This document shows positions 17,625-25,617 of a stretch of DNA of 64,000 bases, in pieces (the stretch's first letter is position 1; every line of letters starts with the position of its first letter). Source of the stretch: Variovorax sp. PMC12 (GTDB taxonomy: Bacteria > Pseudomonadota > Gammaproteobacteria > Burkholderiales > Burkholderiaceae_C); the NCBI RefSeq assembly GCF_003019815.1, contig NZ_CP027773.1, forward strand, positions 372,001 to 436,000, read 5' to 3'. The notes beneath the pieces are model-generated. The model saw nothing but the letters and a program-made list of their open reading frames with translations. It was not told the DNA's origin and did not search any database. The position numbers and the translations under genes are program-made.

Positions 17625-17658
17625 TCTATGTCTGTTTTTGCATCTGATGAGACATAGA
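17625..17658. promoter_or_regulatory. Inverted repeat in the FAAL-LysR divergent promoter
   Basis: TCTATGTCT at 17625-17633 and its exact complement AGACATAGA at 17650-17658 form a 9-base perfect inverted repeat with a 16-base spacer, ending 7 bases before the lysR start codon. It is AT-rich compared with its surroundings. Position suggests a LysR operator allowing autorepression and control of the divergent FAAL operon. The 130-base gap contains no other obvious element. Confidence 0.55.
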
Positions 17659-17665
17659 AGGTCTG

Positions 17666-18544
17666 ATGATCGATCTCCAGAAACTCCACTATTTCGTCGC
17701 TGTCGCAGAGACGTTGAACGTTGGAAAAGCGGCAACGCTGCTGCACATTTCCCAATCGCCGTTGAGCCGCCAAATCATTGCGCTGGAAGAACGTCTGGGT
17801 ACGGCACTCTTCTCGAGAGAGCGGAAGCGGCTTCAGCTGACGGACGCGGGGCGGCAGTTCCTCGATGAGGCAAAAGCCCTCATGGAACATGCGCAGCAGC
17901 TGGAGGATCGGATCCGGGATGAGGCCGAGGGAAGGACGGGCTCTTTGACGCTTGGTTTCGTGGAGGGCGCCATTCACGTAGGAGCGCTCCAGACGGCCAT
18001 CAAGCGCTTCCTGAAGGTCGCGCCGCACGCCAGGATCGAGCTGAAGAACCTTCGCTCTAGGCAACAGTTCGAAGCCTTGCAGTTCGGCGGAATCGATGTC
18101 GGATTCTCTTACTCGCCGCCCTTGCAAAACAGTCCGCTTGTCGCAGAGCAGATCGCGGATGAAGGGTTTGCTGTCGCGATGCCCAGGAATCACCCGCTGG
18201 CCAAGGGGCGCTTTGATCCGCGAAAGCTGGATGGGGAGGCATTCATAGCCCTTCCCGAAAAAGACTCCCCAGAGGCTCGGCAGAGTTTGATGGGGGCGTG
18301 TGCGAGCGCAGGCTTCATCCCCAACGTTCGATTCGAAGCGGCGGAGCCTTCCGTCGTGCTCGGGCTGGTAGACGCGGGTGTTGGATTGGCGATCGTTCAG
18401 GAAAGCCTGGGCAAGGCGCCAGGCAGGGGAATCGTGCTCCGCCCGTTGCCTCCGTCATTCCCCATGAGAGCCAAAATATTCAGGGTCACAAGGAAAGCCA
18501 CGCGGCCCCTAGTCGCAAGATTTCTCGGCAGCCAGCAAGCCTGA
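17666..18544 (+). CDS. LysR-family transcriptional regulator of the FAAL operon
   Basis: 292 residues. N-terminal winged HTH (FVAVAETLNVGKAATLLHISQSPLSRQI) and a substrate-binding domain beginning at about residue 90 (GSLTLGFVEGAIHVGAL), similar to CbnR/BenM-type regulators. Divergent from the FAAL gene with a 130-base intergenic region that carries a long inverted repeat. By the usual LysR arrangement it controls the biosynthetic operon in response to a pathway intermediate or small aromatic or aliphatic acid. Confidence 0.93.
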   Translation: MIDLQKLHYFVAVAETLNVGKAATLLHISQSPLSRQIIALEERLGTALFSRERKRLQLTDAGRQFLDEAKALMEHAQQLEDRIRDEAEGRTGSLTLGFVEGAIHVGALQTAIKRFLKVAPHARIELKNLRSRQQFEALQFGGIDVGFSYSPPLQNSPLVAEQIADEGFAVAMPRNHPLAKGRFDPRKLDGEAFIALPEKDSPEARQSLMGACASAGFIPNVRFEAAEPSVVLGLVDAGVGLAIVQESLGKAPGRGIVLRPLPPSFPMRAKIFRVTRKATRPLVARFLGSQQA

Positions 18545-18568
18545 GTTGCCGCCGAATGCCCGTCTTGC

Positions 18569-18853
18569 CTACGAGAACAGGCGGTGCATGGCGTCGATCG
18601 ACTCCGGTCCATACGCGACTACGCCGACGGGCACGGCATAGTCTATGGCCTCGATGATCTTGCCCGCCCACACGGGGCTGAATCCACCGCATAGTTCGAT
18701 GAGCTGCACGCCTTCGCGAACCATCTCCTGCGCGACCTCGATGCCCTCGGAGGCCGTTGCGACGCCCACCACCTTCATCTGAAACTGCACTGTCCCCTGA
18801 TGCTGGACAAATCGGTCTCCGGTCACGATGAATCCGAACTTGGTGAGGGCCAT
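18569..18853 (-). CDS. DUF6506 family small protein
   Basis: 94 residues. The pattern FGFIVTGDRF...VQFQMKVVGVATASEGIEVAQEMVREGVQLIELCGGFSPVWAGKI followed by VPVGVVAYG matches the small DUF6506 family by memory. Compact alpha/beta protein, no signal peptide, no catalytic residues assigned. It is convergent with the LysR gene (24-base gap) and its GC resembles the island. It may be the last island gene; a role in the pathway is only suggested by location. Confidence 0.65.
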   Translation of the reverse strand: MALTKFGFIVTGDRFVQHQGTVQFQMKVVGVATASEGIEVAQEMVREGVQLIELCGGFSPVWAGKIIEAIDYAVPVGVVAYGPESIDAMHRLFS

Positions 18854-18996
18854 GAGCTTGTTCTCCGTTTGTGCGTGGATGAGAGCGTTGGAGCAAGAGA
18901 CGCCGCTGGCGACCGCCTGCCTTCAATTCAGCCTAACACCGGACCAGGCTTCTCGTCTGCAAGATTCGCGACTGGCTGGCTCTCGCTCGAACAATC

Positions 18997-19557
18997 TCAG
19001 TGAACTAACTCAGCCGGCGGCAGCAGCTTGTCGATCCGCTCGCGCAGCGACTCGGCGCGCTCGGGGCCGGCAGCTTTCTCGATTTCCGTGAGCATGAGCG
19101 CGGCGATGGTCAGCATGGCTTCGCGGTCGCGGGCTTCGCGCAGGGCGTCGCGCATCTGCAGCGCGAACTTGGGATCGCGGCGCACGAACATGCGCTCGCA
19201 GATGTCGAACAGGAACATGCGCGTGGTGGCCAGGGAGCGCTTGCCGTCGAAGGTGTCGGCCGACGTGGCGATCTGGATCGGCTCGCTGGCGGGGATGGGT
19301 GCGGGTTGGGCGGGCGCCGGGGCAGGGGGCACGGCGTTGCCGGGGGCAACCGCCACCTTCGGAGTCTGCAGATAGCCGCGCTGCACCAGCGTCTGGATGG
19401 CCTGCTCGGCTTCGTCGCGGGTGCTGAACAGCGGGCTGAAGTCGCTCAGCGAACGCCGCCCGTCGGCCATGAGCAGCAGTGCGCGTTCACGCTGGCTGAG
19501 CGTGCGCTGTCCGCCCTGGAGTTCGTCGCGCGCCTTGTCGGTCTTGGTGGGAAACAT
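18997..19557 (-). CDS. Hypothetical protein with N-terminal winged-helix-like segment
   Basis: 186 residues, family not recognised. Residues 15-62 (TLSQRERALLLMADGRRSLSDFSPLF...AIQTLVQRGYL) look like the small winged-helix segment often seen at the end of bacterial signalling proteins. A Pro/Ala-rich linker (about 70-92) leads to a helical charged C-terminal domain. No signal peptide. ATG 19557 is preferred over an upstream in-frame codon at 19602. High GC places it back in the core genome after the island. Function unknown. Confidence 0.6.
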   Translation of the reverse strand: MFPTKTDKARDELQGGQRTLSQRERALLLMADGRRSLSDFSPLFSTRDEAEQAIQTLVQRGYLQTPKVAVAPGNAVPPAPAPAQPAPIPASEPIQIATSADTFDGKRSLATTRMFLFDICERMFVRRDPKFALQMRDALREARDREAMLTIAALMLTEIEKAAGPERAESLRERIDKLLPPAELVH

Positions 19558-19723
19558 GGCAGCCACAGCTTTCGGAGATCGAGGGCAGCAGCATCGTTGC
19601 AAGCGGTGACATCTTCATGAACCCTTTTCGCTTACGGAAATGGCGTTGGCCCCGCACGATTTCCCGATACCGCGACTGCCTTGCCCGGCGGTATGCTCCG
19701 GCACCGCGGAAGGGGCCCACCTC

Positions 19724-20143
19724 ATGCTTCCCATCGTCTTTGCACTCATGGCGACAGTCCTGCTGCTCGTGTGGATGGGCTTTTTCATGATGGGATCGCT
19801 GCCGCTGCTGATCCTCAAGCACGACACGCCGCTGGACTCGCGCTTCATCCGTGGCCTGTTCAACGTGTACTACCTCGCGACGATGCTGACGGGCAGCACG
19901 GCGGCGCTCTGCTATGCATGGTCGGGCAGGCCGGCATTTGCCGCGGGCATGGCCTTCGTCGCCGGCCTGGCCTTTTCGCTGCGCCGCTGGCTGATCATTC
20001 CGCGCATGGACCTGCTGCGCGGCACGATTCCGGCGCTGGATGTCTCTGCCCGCCGGTTCCGCCAGCTTCACATTGCCGGAATGGCGCTCAACGTGGTGCA
20101 GTTGGGCACCGTGGCCTGGGCCCTTACGAAGCTGGGGCTGTGA
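19724..20143 (+). CDS. Small four-helix membrane protein, unknown function
   Basis: 139 residues with four predicted hydrophobic helices (approximately 2-28, 44-62, 66-84, 110-136). The segment WMGFFMMGSLPLLILKHDTPLDSRFIRGLFNVYY recalls DUF4149-type small inner-membrane proteins, but I cannot assign a family. ATG 19724 is chosen because it starts right at the first membrane helix; the in-frame extension to 19640 is hydrophilic and unlikely. Convergent with the next gene (4-base gap). Confidence 0.6.
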   Translation: MLPIVFALMATVLLLVWMGFFMMGSLPLLILKHDTPLDSRFIRGLFNVYYLATMLTGSTAALCYAWSGRPAFAAGMAFVAGLAFSLRRWLIIPRMDLLRGTIPALDVSARRFRQLHIAGMALNVVQLGTVAWALTKLGL

Positions 20144-20147
20144 GCCG

Positions 20148-20612
20148 TCAGCCGCCCGCGCTTTCCTTGCGGATCAGCCACTGGTTGCCCACGCGCTGCA
20201 GCTCGAGCGTCTTGCGGCCCGTCTCCTTCACCTTGTCGGCGCGGTAGACCTGCTTGAACCTGGCGCTCGCGGCCTGTCCGTTGATGCTGATGACGAGGTC
20301 TTCGATGCCCACGCTGATGCTCGACTTGTCCGCGATGCGCGCGCGACGCTCGGTCTCCCAGCGCTTGCGGTCCTGGTTGCGCGCCGGCGTGAAGTCGGGC
20401 GCGTAGGCGGCGAGGTAGCGGTCCGCGTCGCGGGCCGACCAGGCCGCGGCCCAGGCGCGCACCGCAGCCTCGACTTCGGCGATGCCGACCGTGGGAGCGG
20501 GGGGCGCCGCCTCGGTGGTGGTGGGCGCGGCCGGCGGGGTGGCGCCGAATGCGGCCGTGGCCAGCAGCAGTCCACCGGCGAGCAGGCTGGTGGTCGTCAA
20601 GGATCGGTTCAT
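20148..20612 (-). CDS. Secreted NTF2/SnoaL-like domain protein
   Basis: 154 residues. Signal peptide at 1-23 (LLAGGLLLATAAFGA), then a Pro/Thr-rich stretch and an NTF2-like cone domain (VRAWAAAWSARDADRYLAAYAPDFTPARNQDRKRW...RFKQVYRADKVKETGRKTLELQRVGNQWLI). This domain is the C-terminal part of Cds6/YafK-like L,D-transpeptidase regulators, where it stands next to peptidoglycan or septal proteins. Here it stands alone, periplasmic. Function unknown. Confidence 0.7.
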   Translation of the reverse strand: MNRSLTTTSLLAGGLLLATAAFGATPPAAPTTTEAAPPAPTVGIAEVEAAVRAWAAAWSARDADRYLAAYAPDFTPARNQDRKRWETERRARIADKSSISVGIEDLVISINGQAASARFKQVYRADKVKETGRKTLELQRVGNQWLIRKESAGG

Positions 20613-20691
20613 GGCGCAGTTCCCTCTTTGTCGGTTATAGGCGTCGAGTCCGACGCCGATTCTGGCAGTGAACCAATGCGCCGCGCGAGGC

Positions 20692-21882
20692 TCAGGCCGC
20701 CGCTCGCTCCACCTCGGCCGGCATCGCCTGCATCGACCGGTTGCGCAGCCTCAAGGCCAGCACCGTCGCGACGCAAAGCACGCACAGCACCGTCGTGAGC
20801 GTGACGCCGAGGCCGCGCGCATCGGACAGCATGCCGAACAGCGGCGACACCAGGCCGCCCACCGACAGCGCCAGCCCCAGCGTGATGCCGCTGGCCGTGG
20901 CCGGGTTGCGCGGCAGGTAGTCCTGCGCCAGCGTCACCTGCGCGGCGAAGGGCAGGAACATGCACATGCCGAGCAGCGCGGTGCAGGCCAGCGCCCAGCC
21001 GGCATCTGGCGCGAGCACCAGGCCCGCGAGCGACGGCAGCGCGAGCAGGTAGCCGGCGCGGATCGTGCCCATGCGGCCGATGCGGTCGCCCAGCCAGCCG
21101 CCGAGCAGCGTGCCCACAGCGCCCGCGGCGGTGAACGAGGTCAGCGCCGCGGCGCCCTGGAAGGCGGTGCCGTGCAGGTCGCGCGTGATGCGCAGCGACA
21201 GCATCGACAGCACCGTCACGTAAGGGATCGACCAGCCGATGATGGTCGCGACCAGCAGGCTGAAGGCGCGCCAGTCGTTGTGGGGCTTCAGCACTTCGGC
21301 GCCTGCCTTGCGCGCAGCGGCCGCCGTGGCGGCGGAGGCCGCGCCGCTGCCGGCATTGGCGGCCATCCACACGACGCCCATCGCCAGTGCCGGCACGCCC
21401 AGCAGGTAGCTGCGCGACAGGCTGCCCCCGCTGACCACGGCGGCCGCCAGCACCGGCGCGAAAGACGCGCCGATGGTCCCGCCCACTGAGAACACGCTCA
21501 TCGCCTTTTGCGACGCGCCGCCGGCCGCGCGCGCCGCCACGGTGGCGGGCGGGTGGTAGGCCGCAATGCCCAGCCCGCACAGCACCATCGCGATCCAGGT
21601 CAGAAGGTAGCTGTGGCTCAAGCCTGCCAGCACCACGCCAAGCGCGGCCACCATGAAGCCGGTGGGCACCAGCCAACCGCGCGGATGGCGGTCTGCGTAC
21701 AGGCCGAACAGCGGCTGCACCACGCTCGACAGCCCGGTGGCCGCGAGCATCAGGCCCGCCACGGCGGTGTAGCTGTAGCCGCGCTCCAGCACCATGAACG
21801 GCAGCAGTGCGGGCACGAGGCCCTGGTAGAGGTCATTGACGGCATGGGTGCCGGTGAGCAACCCGAGTCGGCGCTTGTTCAT
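20692..21882 (-). CDS. MFS transporter (fosmidomycin-resistance-like)
   Basis: 396 residues, about 12 hydrophobic segments. The start LLTGTHAVNDLYQGLVPALLPF and the second helix SYTAVAGLMLAATGLSSVVQPLFGLYADR match Fsr-type efflux carriers. Divergent from an AraC gene 55 bases away, which most likely controls it. ATG 21882 was chosen since the upstream open frame to 22323 lies over the AraC gene. Substrate unknown. Confidence 0.9.
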   Translation of the reverse strand: MNKRRLGLLTGTHAVNDLYQGLVPALLPFMVLERGYSYTAVAGLMLAATGLSSVVQPLFGLYADRHPRGWLVPTGFMVAALGVVLAGLSHSYLLTWIAMVLCGLGIAAYHPPATVAARAAGGASQKAMSVFSVGGTIGASFAPVLAAAVVSGGSLSRSYLLGVPALAMGVVWMAANAGSGAASAATAAAARKAGAEVLKPHNDWRAFSLLVATIIGWSIPYVTVLSMLSLRITRDLHGTAFQGAAALTSFTAAGAVGTLLGGWLGDRIGRMGTIRAGYLLALPSLAGLVLAPDAGWALACTALLGMCMFLPFAAQVTLAQDYLPRNPATASGITLGLALSVGGLVSPLFGMLSDARGLGVTLTTVLCVLCVATVLALRLRNRSMQAMPAEVERAAA

Positions 21883-21937
21883 TCGATCGCTTCTTTCGTT
21901 TCCTTGAGGAAAAAGCATCGTAGGAAGCCGTGCGAAG

Positions 21938-22762
21938 ATGTTCTCGCTACGAATCAACAAGCATCGTCGAGAAATGGACAAAGCAATCAACCTGCGGCCT
22001 GAAGAGGGCGAGTCGACCCCGCGCGCCGTGGCGGTGCTGGCCACCGACCCCGCCGGCGACGCTTTCATACCGCCGCATGCGCACCGGCGCGGCCAGTTGA
22101 TCCATGCGATCTCTGGCGTGATGCTGGTGAGCGCCGCGGCCGGCAGCTGGGTGGTGCCGACCGGGCGCGGGGTGTGGGTGCCGGCCGGCATGGAACACCA
22201 GATCCGCATGGCCGGCGAGGTGAAGATGCGCACCGTGTTCGTCGAGCCCGGCACGCGCGCCGACCTGGGCGCCGAATGCCGCGTGATCCATGTCGGCGCG
22301 CTGCTGAGGGAGCTGATCGTCACCGCCGTGGCGCTGCCGCTGGACTACGCGCCGGGCGGCCGCGACGAGCGGGTGATGGAGCTGATCCTCGACGAGATCG
22401 AGGCGGCCCCCGCGCTCTCGCTGCACGTGCCGATGCCGCGCCATGCGCGCCTGGCCGTGCTGTGCGAGGAGCTGGTGCGCGACCCTTCGTTGCCCGCCAC
22501 GCTGGACGACTGGGCGCTGCGCCTGCACATGAACACCCGCACGCTCGCGCGCCTGTTCCAGCGCGAGACGGGCATGAACTTCGGCGCGTGGTGCCGGCAG
22601 GCGCGGCTGCTGCTGAGCCTGCCGCGGCTGGCGGCGGGCGCGTCGATCCTGGAGGTGGCGCTGGCGCACGGCTACGAGAGCCCGAGCGCCTTCACCGCGA
22701 TGTTCCGGCGCACGCTGGGCGTGCCGCCCAGCGTGTACCTGCGCCGCGACTACCTGGCGTAG
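21938..22762 (+). CDS. AraC-family transcriptional regulator
   Basis: 274 residues (or 262 if translation begins at the second Met, base 21974). The N-terminal cupin-like sensory domain (IPPHAHRRGQLIHAISGVMLV...WVPAGMEHQI) is followed by two C-terminal HTH motifs (DDWALRLHMNTRTLARLFQRETG and ILEVALAHGYESPSAFTAMFRRTLGVPPS). It is divergent from the MFS gene, its likely target. The 3' end overlaps the convergent dctM by 13 bases. Confidence 0.92.
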   Translation: MFSLRINKHRREMDKAINLRPEEGESTPRAVAVLATDPAGDAFIPPHAHRRGQLIHAISGVMLVSAAAGSWVVPTGRGVWVPAGMEHQIRMAGEVKMRTVFVEPGTRADLGAECRVIHVGALLRELIVTAVALPLDYAPGGRDERVMELILDEIEAAPALSLHVPMPRHARLAVLCEELVRDPSLPATLDDWALRLHMNTRTLARLFQRETGMNFGAWCRQARLLLSLPRLAAGASILEVALAHGYESPSAFTAMFRRTLGVPPSVYLRRDYLA

Positions 22763-24027
22763 ACCAGGTCGCGCAGCGCCAGCGAGATCCAGGGCACGTA
22801 GGTGATCACCATCAGGCACGCCATGATCACCAGCACGAAGGGCACCAGGTGCCGCACGATGCGGTCCAGCGATATTCGCGCCACGGTGCAGGCCGCGAAC
22901 AGGTTCACGCCGAAGGGCGGCGTGATCATGCCCAGGGCCAGGTTCACCACCATGACCAGCCCGAAGTGCACCGGGTCGATGCCGAAGTGCACCGCCACCG
23001 GCGCCAGGATCGGCGCCAGCACGATGATCGCGGCGCTGGTCTCGATGAACATGCCGATCACGAACAGCGCCGCGTTCACGCCCAGCAGGAACATCGCCGG
23101 CGACTGCAGCACCTCCTGCAGCCAGTGGCCGATGGCGTCGGGCACGCCCGCGCGGGTGATGAGGAACGCGAACAGCCCCGCGTTGGCGATGATGAACATG
23201 ATCACCGCCGAAGACATCACCGACTTGCGCAGGATGGCGTACAGGTCCTTCAGCTTGATCTCGCGGTAGATCACCATGCCCACCACCAGCGCATAGAACA
23301 CCGCGACCGCCGAGGCTTCCGTGGGCGTGAAGACGCCGCCGTAGATGCCGCCGAGGATGATCACCGGCATCAGCAGCGCCCAGCCGGCCTGCCAGAGGGC
23401 CCGGCCGAAGGGCATGCGGCCTTCGCCGTCGGTCTTGCCCCAGCCCTTCCACTTGCAGTAGACCCACACGAACAGCATGAGCGCCAGGCTGATCAGGATG
23501 CCGGGGCCGAAGCCCGCGATGAACAGCTCGCCGATGGACACTTCGGCGCTCACGCCGTACAGGATCATCGGGATCGACGGCGGAATGATCACGCCCAGTT
23601 CCGCGCTGGTGGCTTGCAGGGCCGCAGCGTAGGAAGTGGGGTAGCCGTGCTTGATGAGCGCCGGGATCAGGATGGCGCCGATCGCGAAGGTGGTGGCCAC
23701 CGACGAGCCCGACACCGCGGCGAAGATCATGCAGGTGAGCACGCAGGTCATCGGCAGGCCGCCCTGCACGCCGCCCACGATGCTCTTGGCAAATTCGACC
23801 AGCCGGCGCGAGATGCCGCCGGTTTCCATCAGGTTGCCGGCCAGGATGAAGAACGGAATGGCCGCCAGCGGAAACTTGTTGATCGAGTTGAACATCTCCT
23901 TCACGGAGATCAGCATGTTGGCGTTCGTCACCTGGATGCCCAGGATCGACGCCAGCCCGATGGACACCGCCACCGATACCGACAGTGCAAAGCAAAGCAC
24001 CATCGTCGCAACCATCACCACACTCAT
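22750..24027 (-). CDS. dctM: TRAP transporter large permease subunit
   Basis: 425 residues, about 12 membrane segments, typical DctM-type size. The conserved IPPSIPMILYG and LIPALIKHGYPTSYAAALQATSAELG stretches are visible. With the small permease and periplasmic receptor it imports an organic acid using a sodium gradient. The neighbouring D-erythronate dehydrogenase suggests a four-carbon sugar acid substrate. Separated from dctQ by an 85-base GC-rich repeat-like sequence. Confidence 0.95.
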   Translation of the reverse strand: MSVVMVATMVLCFALSVSVAVSIGLASILGIQVTNANMLISVKEMFNSINKFPLAAIPFFILAGNLMETGGISRRLVEFAKSIVGGVQGGLPMTCVLTCMIFAAVSGSSVATTFAIGAILIPALIKHGYPTSYAAALQATSAELGVIIPPSIPMILYGVSAEVSIGELFIAGFGPGILISLALMLFVWVYCKWKGWGKTDGEGRMPFGRALWQAGWALLMPVIILGGIYGGVFTPTEASAVAVFYALVVGMVIYREIKLKDLYAILRKSVMSSAVIMFIIANAGLFAFLITRAGVPDAIGHWLQEVLQSPAMFLLGVNAALFVIGMFIETSAAIIVLAPILAPVAVHFGIDPVHFGLVMVVNLALGMITPPFGVNLFAACTVARISLDRIVRHLVPFVLVIMACLMVITYVPWISLALRDLVYAR

Positions 24028-24035
24028 GATCCAGC

Positions 24036-24112
24036 CCCCACGCTCGGCACTTCGTGTCCTCGCTGCCCCCCGAGGAGGCCGTTCGCTTGCCTGGGGCGGC
24101 CCGGCGCGGCGC
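24036..24112. repeat. GC-rich intergenic element inside the TRAP operon
   Basis: The gap between dctQ and dctM consists of CTTCGTGTCCTCGCTGCC followed by CCCCGAGGAGG and GGGGCGGCCCGGCGCGGCGC. This wording resembles an intergenic repeat I recall from Comamonadaceae genomes. Only one copy is present in this window, so the assignment as a dispersed repeat rests on memory. It may be a structured spacer that lowers dctM expression relative to dctP. Confidence 0.35.
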
Positions 24113-24607
24113 TCATTGCGCGGTCTCCAGTTCGAGCCGCTTTGGGTCGAGAAAATTGCCGACGATGCCGAACAGGCAGAACAGCGAGCCCACGGGCAGC
24201 GCCAGGTAGGACCACACCATCGAGATGCTCTCGAGGCCGGCCATCGACTGCACGCGTCCGCGCATGGCGTAGTCCCAGCCCCACCACAGCACGATCAGCA
24301 TCAGCACCAGCGCGGCGACGCTCACCACCGCGTCGAGCACGCGGCGCATGCGCGGCGGGCTCCAGCGGTAGAGAACGTCCACGCTCACCATCGCGCCCTG
24401 TCTGAACGCCATCGGGATGCCCATGAACACCATCCAGATGAGGCTCACGCGGATCAGGATCTCGCTCCATTCGGCCGGCTGCTCCAGCACGAAACGGGTG
24501 ACGATCTGGAACACGCCCAGGGCCGACGCGACGACCAGCATCGCGCAGGCCATCAGCATCGAGAAGCCGGTGGTCCAGCGCTCGATGCCCAGGAATTTTT
24601 CTTTCAC
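24113..24607 (-). CDS. dctQ: TRAP transporter small permease subunit
   Basis: 164 residues with four membrane helices (about 15-35, 48-66, 88-108, 128-150) and the family pattern EWSEILIRVSLIWMVFMGIPMAFRQGAMVSVDVLY. Start is GTG 24607, which overlaps the dctP stop (GTGA), indicating translational coupling. It forms the membrane complex with DctM. Confidence 0.93.
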   Translation of the reverse strand: MKEKFLGIERWTTGFSMLMACAMLVVASALGVFQIVTRFVLEQPAEWSEILIRVSLIWMVFMGIPMAFRQGAMVSVDVLYRWSPPRMRRVLDAVVSVAALVLMLIVLWWGWDYAMRGRVQSMAGLESISMVWSYLALPVGSLFCLFGIVGNFLDPKRLELETAQ

Positions 24608-25572
24608 TTGTAGTCGCGGATCTTGTCGAGATTGGCCTTGCCGAAGTCTTTCTCGAACTGGGCATTGACCGGCGCGAGCGCGGCGACGAACTTGGCCTTG
24701 TCGACGTTGTCGATCACCGTCATGCCCTTGGCACGCAGGTCGGCCACGCCCTTGGCGTCGTCTTCGTCCACGCGCGCGCGGTTGGCCTTGGTGCCTTCCT
24801 TGGCAGCGTCGAGGAAGGCCTGCTTGTCGGCCGCGCTGAGCTTGTCGAAGGTCGCCTTGTTCATCACGAAGATGCAGGGCGAGTAGACGTGGCCCGTGAG
24901 CGACAGGTGCTTTTGCACCTGGTCGAACTTGGCCGAGATGATGACCGGCAGCGGGTTCTCCTGGCCGTCGACCGTGCCTTGCTGCAGCGCGGTGAACACC
25001 TCAGGGAAGGCCATCGGCGTGGTGATGATGCCGAAGCCCTTGTAGGCCGCGATGTGCACCGGGTTTTCCATCGTGCGCATCTTCAGGCCCTTGAGGTCCT
25101 CGGGGGCCTTCACGTCGCGCTTGCTGTTGGTCATGTGGCGAAAGCCGTTCTCGGCCCACGCCAGCGCCTTGAAGCCCTTGGCGTCGAACTTGGTCAGCAT
25201 CTCCTGGCCGATCGGGCCGTCGAGCACGGCACGCGCGTGGGCCTTGTCGCGGAACAGGAAGGGCACGTCGAGGATCTTGGTCTCGGGCACGAAGTTGGGC
25301 ACCGGGCCGGTCGAGGAGAACGCGAGTTCCTGCGTGCCCAGCTGCACCGCCTCGATCGACTCGCGCTCGCCGCCGAGCGAGCCGTTGTAGAAGGTCTGCA
25401 CCTTGTAGCGGCCTCCCGTGCGCTTCTCGACTTCCTTGGCGAAGGTGTCGATGGCGACGCCCTGGTGCGAGTTCTGCGCAGTCGAAATGCTGATCTTCAT
25501 GGTCGTCTGTGCAAAGGCGACCGAGCTCAGGGCGAGCGAAAGGCAGGCGGCGGCAATGGGGCCGAATTTCAT
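24604..25572 (-). CDS. dctP: TRAP transporter periplasmic substrate-binding protein
   Basis: 322 residues with a signal peptide at 1-21 (ALSSVAFAQT). DctP-type motifs: MKISISTAQNSHQGVAIDTFAKEVEKRTGGRY, GTQELAFSSTGP, and LKGLKMRTMENPVH, where Arg normally salt-bridges the substrate carboxylate. It delivers the ligand to DctQM. Located 45 bases after denD, in the same direction; four-carbon sugar acids are likely ligands by context (established for TRAP receptors beside DenD enzymes). Confidence 0.95.
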   Translation of the reverse strand: MKFGPIAAACLSLALSSVAFAQTTMKISISTAQNSHQGVAIDTFAKEVEKRTGGRYKVQTFYNGSLGGERESIEAVQLGTQELAFSSTGPVPNFVPETKILDVPFLFRDKAHARAVLDGPIGQEMLTKFDAKGFKALAWAENGFRHMTNSKRDVKAPEDLKGLKMRTMENPVHIAAYKGFGIITTPMAFPEVFTALQQGTVDGQENPLPVIISAKFDQVQKHLSLTGHVYSPCIFVMNKATFDKLSAADKQAFLDAAKEGTKANRARVDEDDAKGVADLRAKGMTVIDNVDKAKFVAALAPVNAQFEKDFGKANLDKIRDYK

Positions 25573-25617
25573 GTTGTCTCCGGGGAGTTGGGTCAGGAAC
25601 GCGTCAGGCGCAACGGA

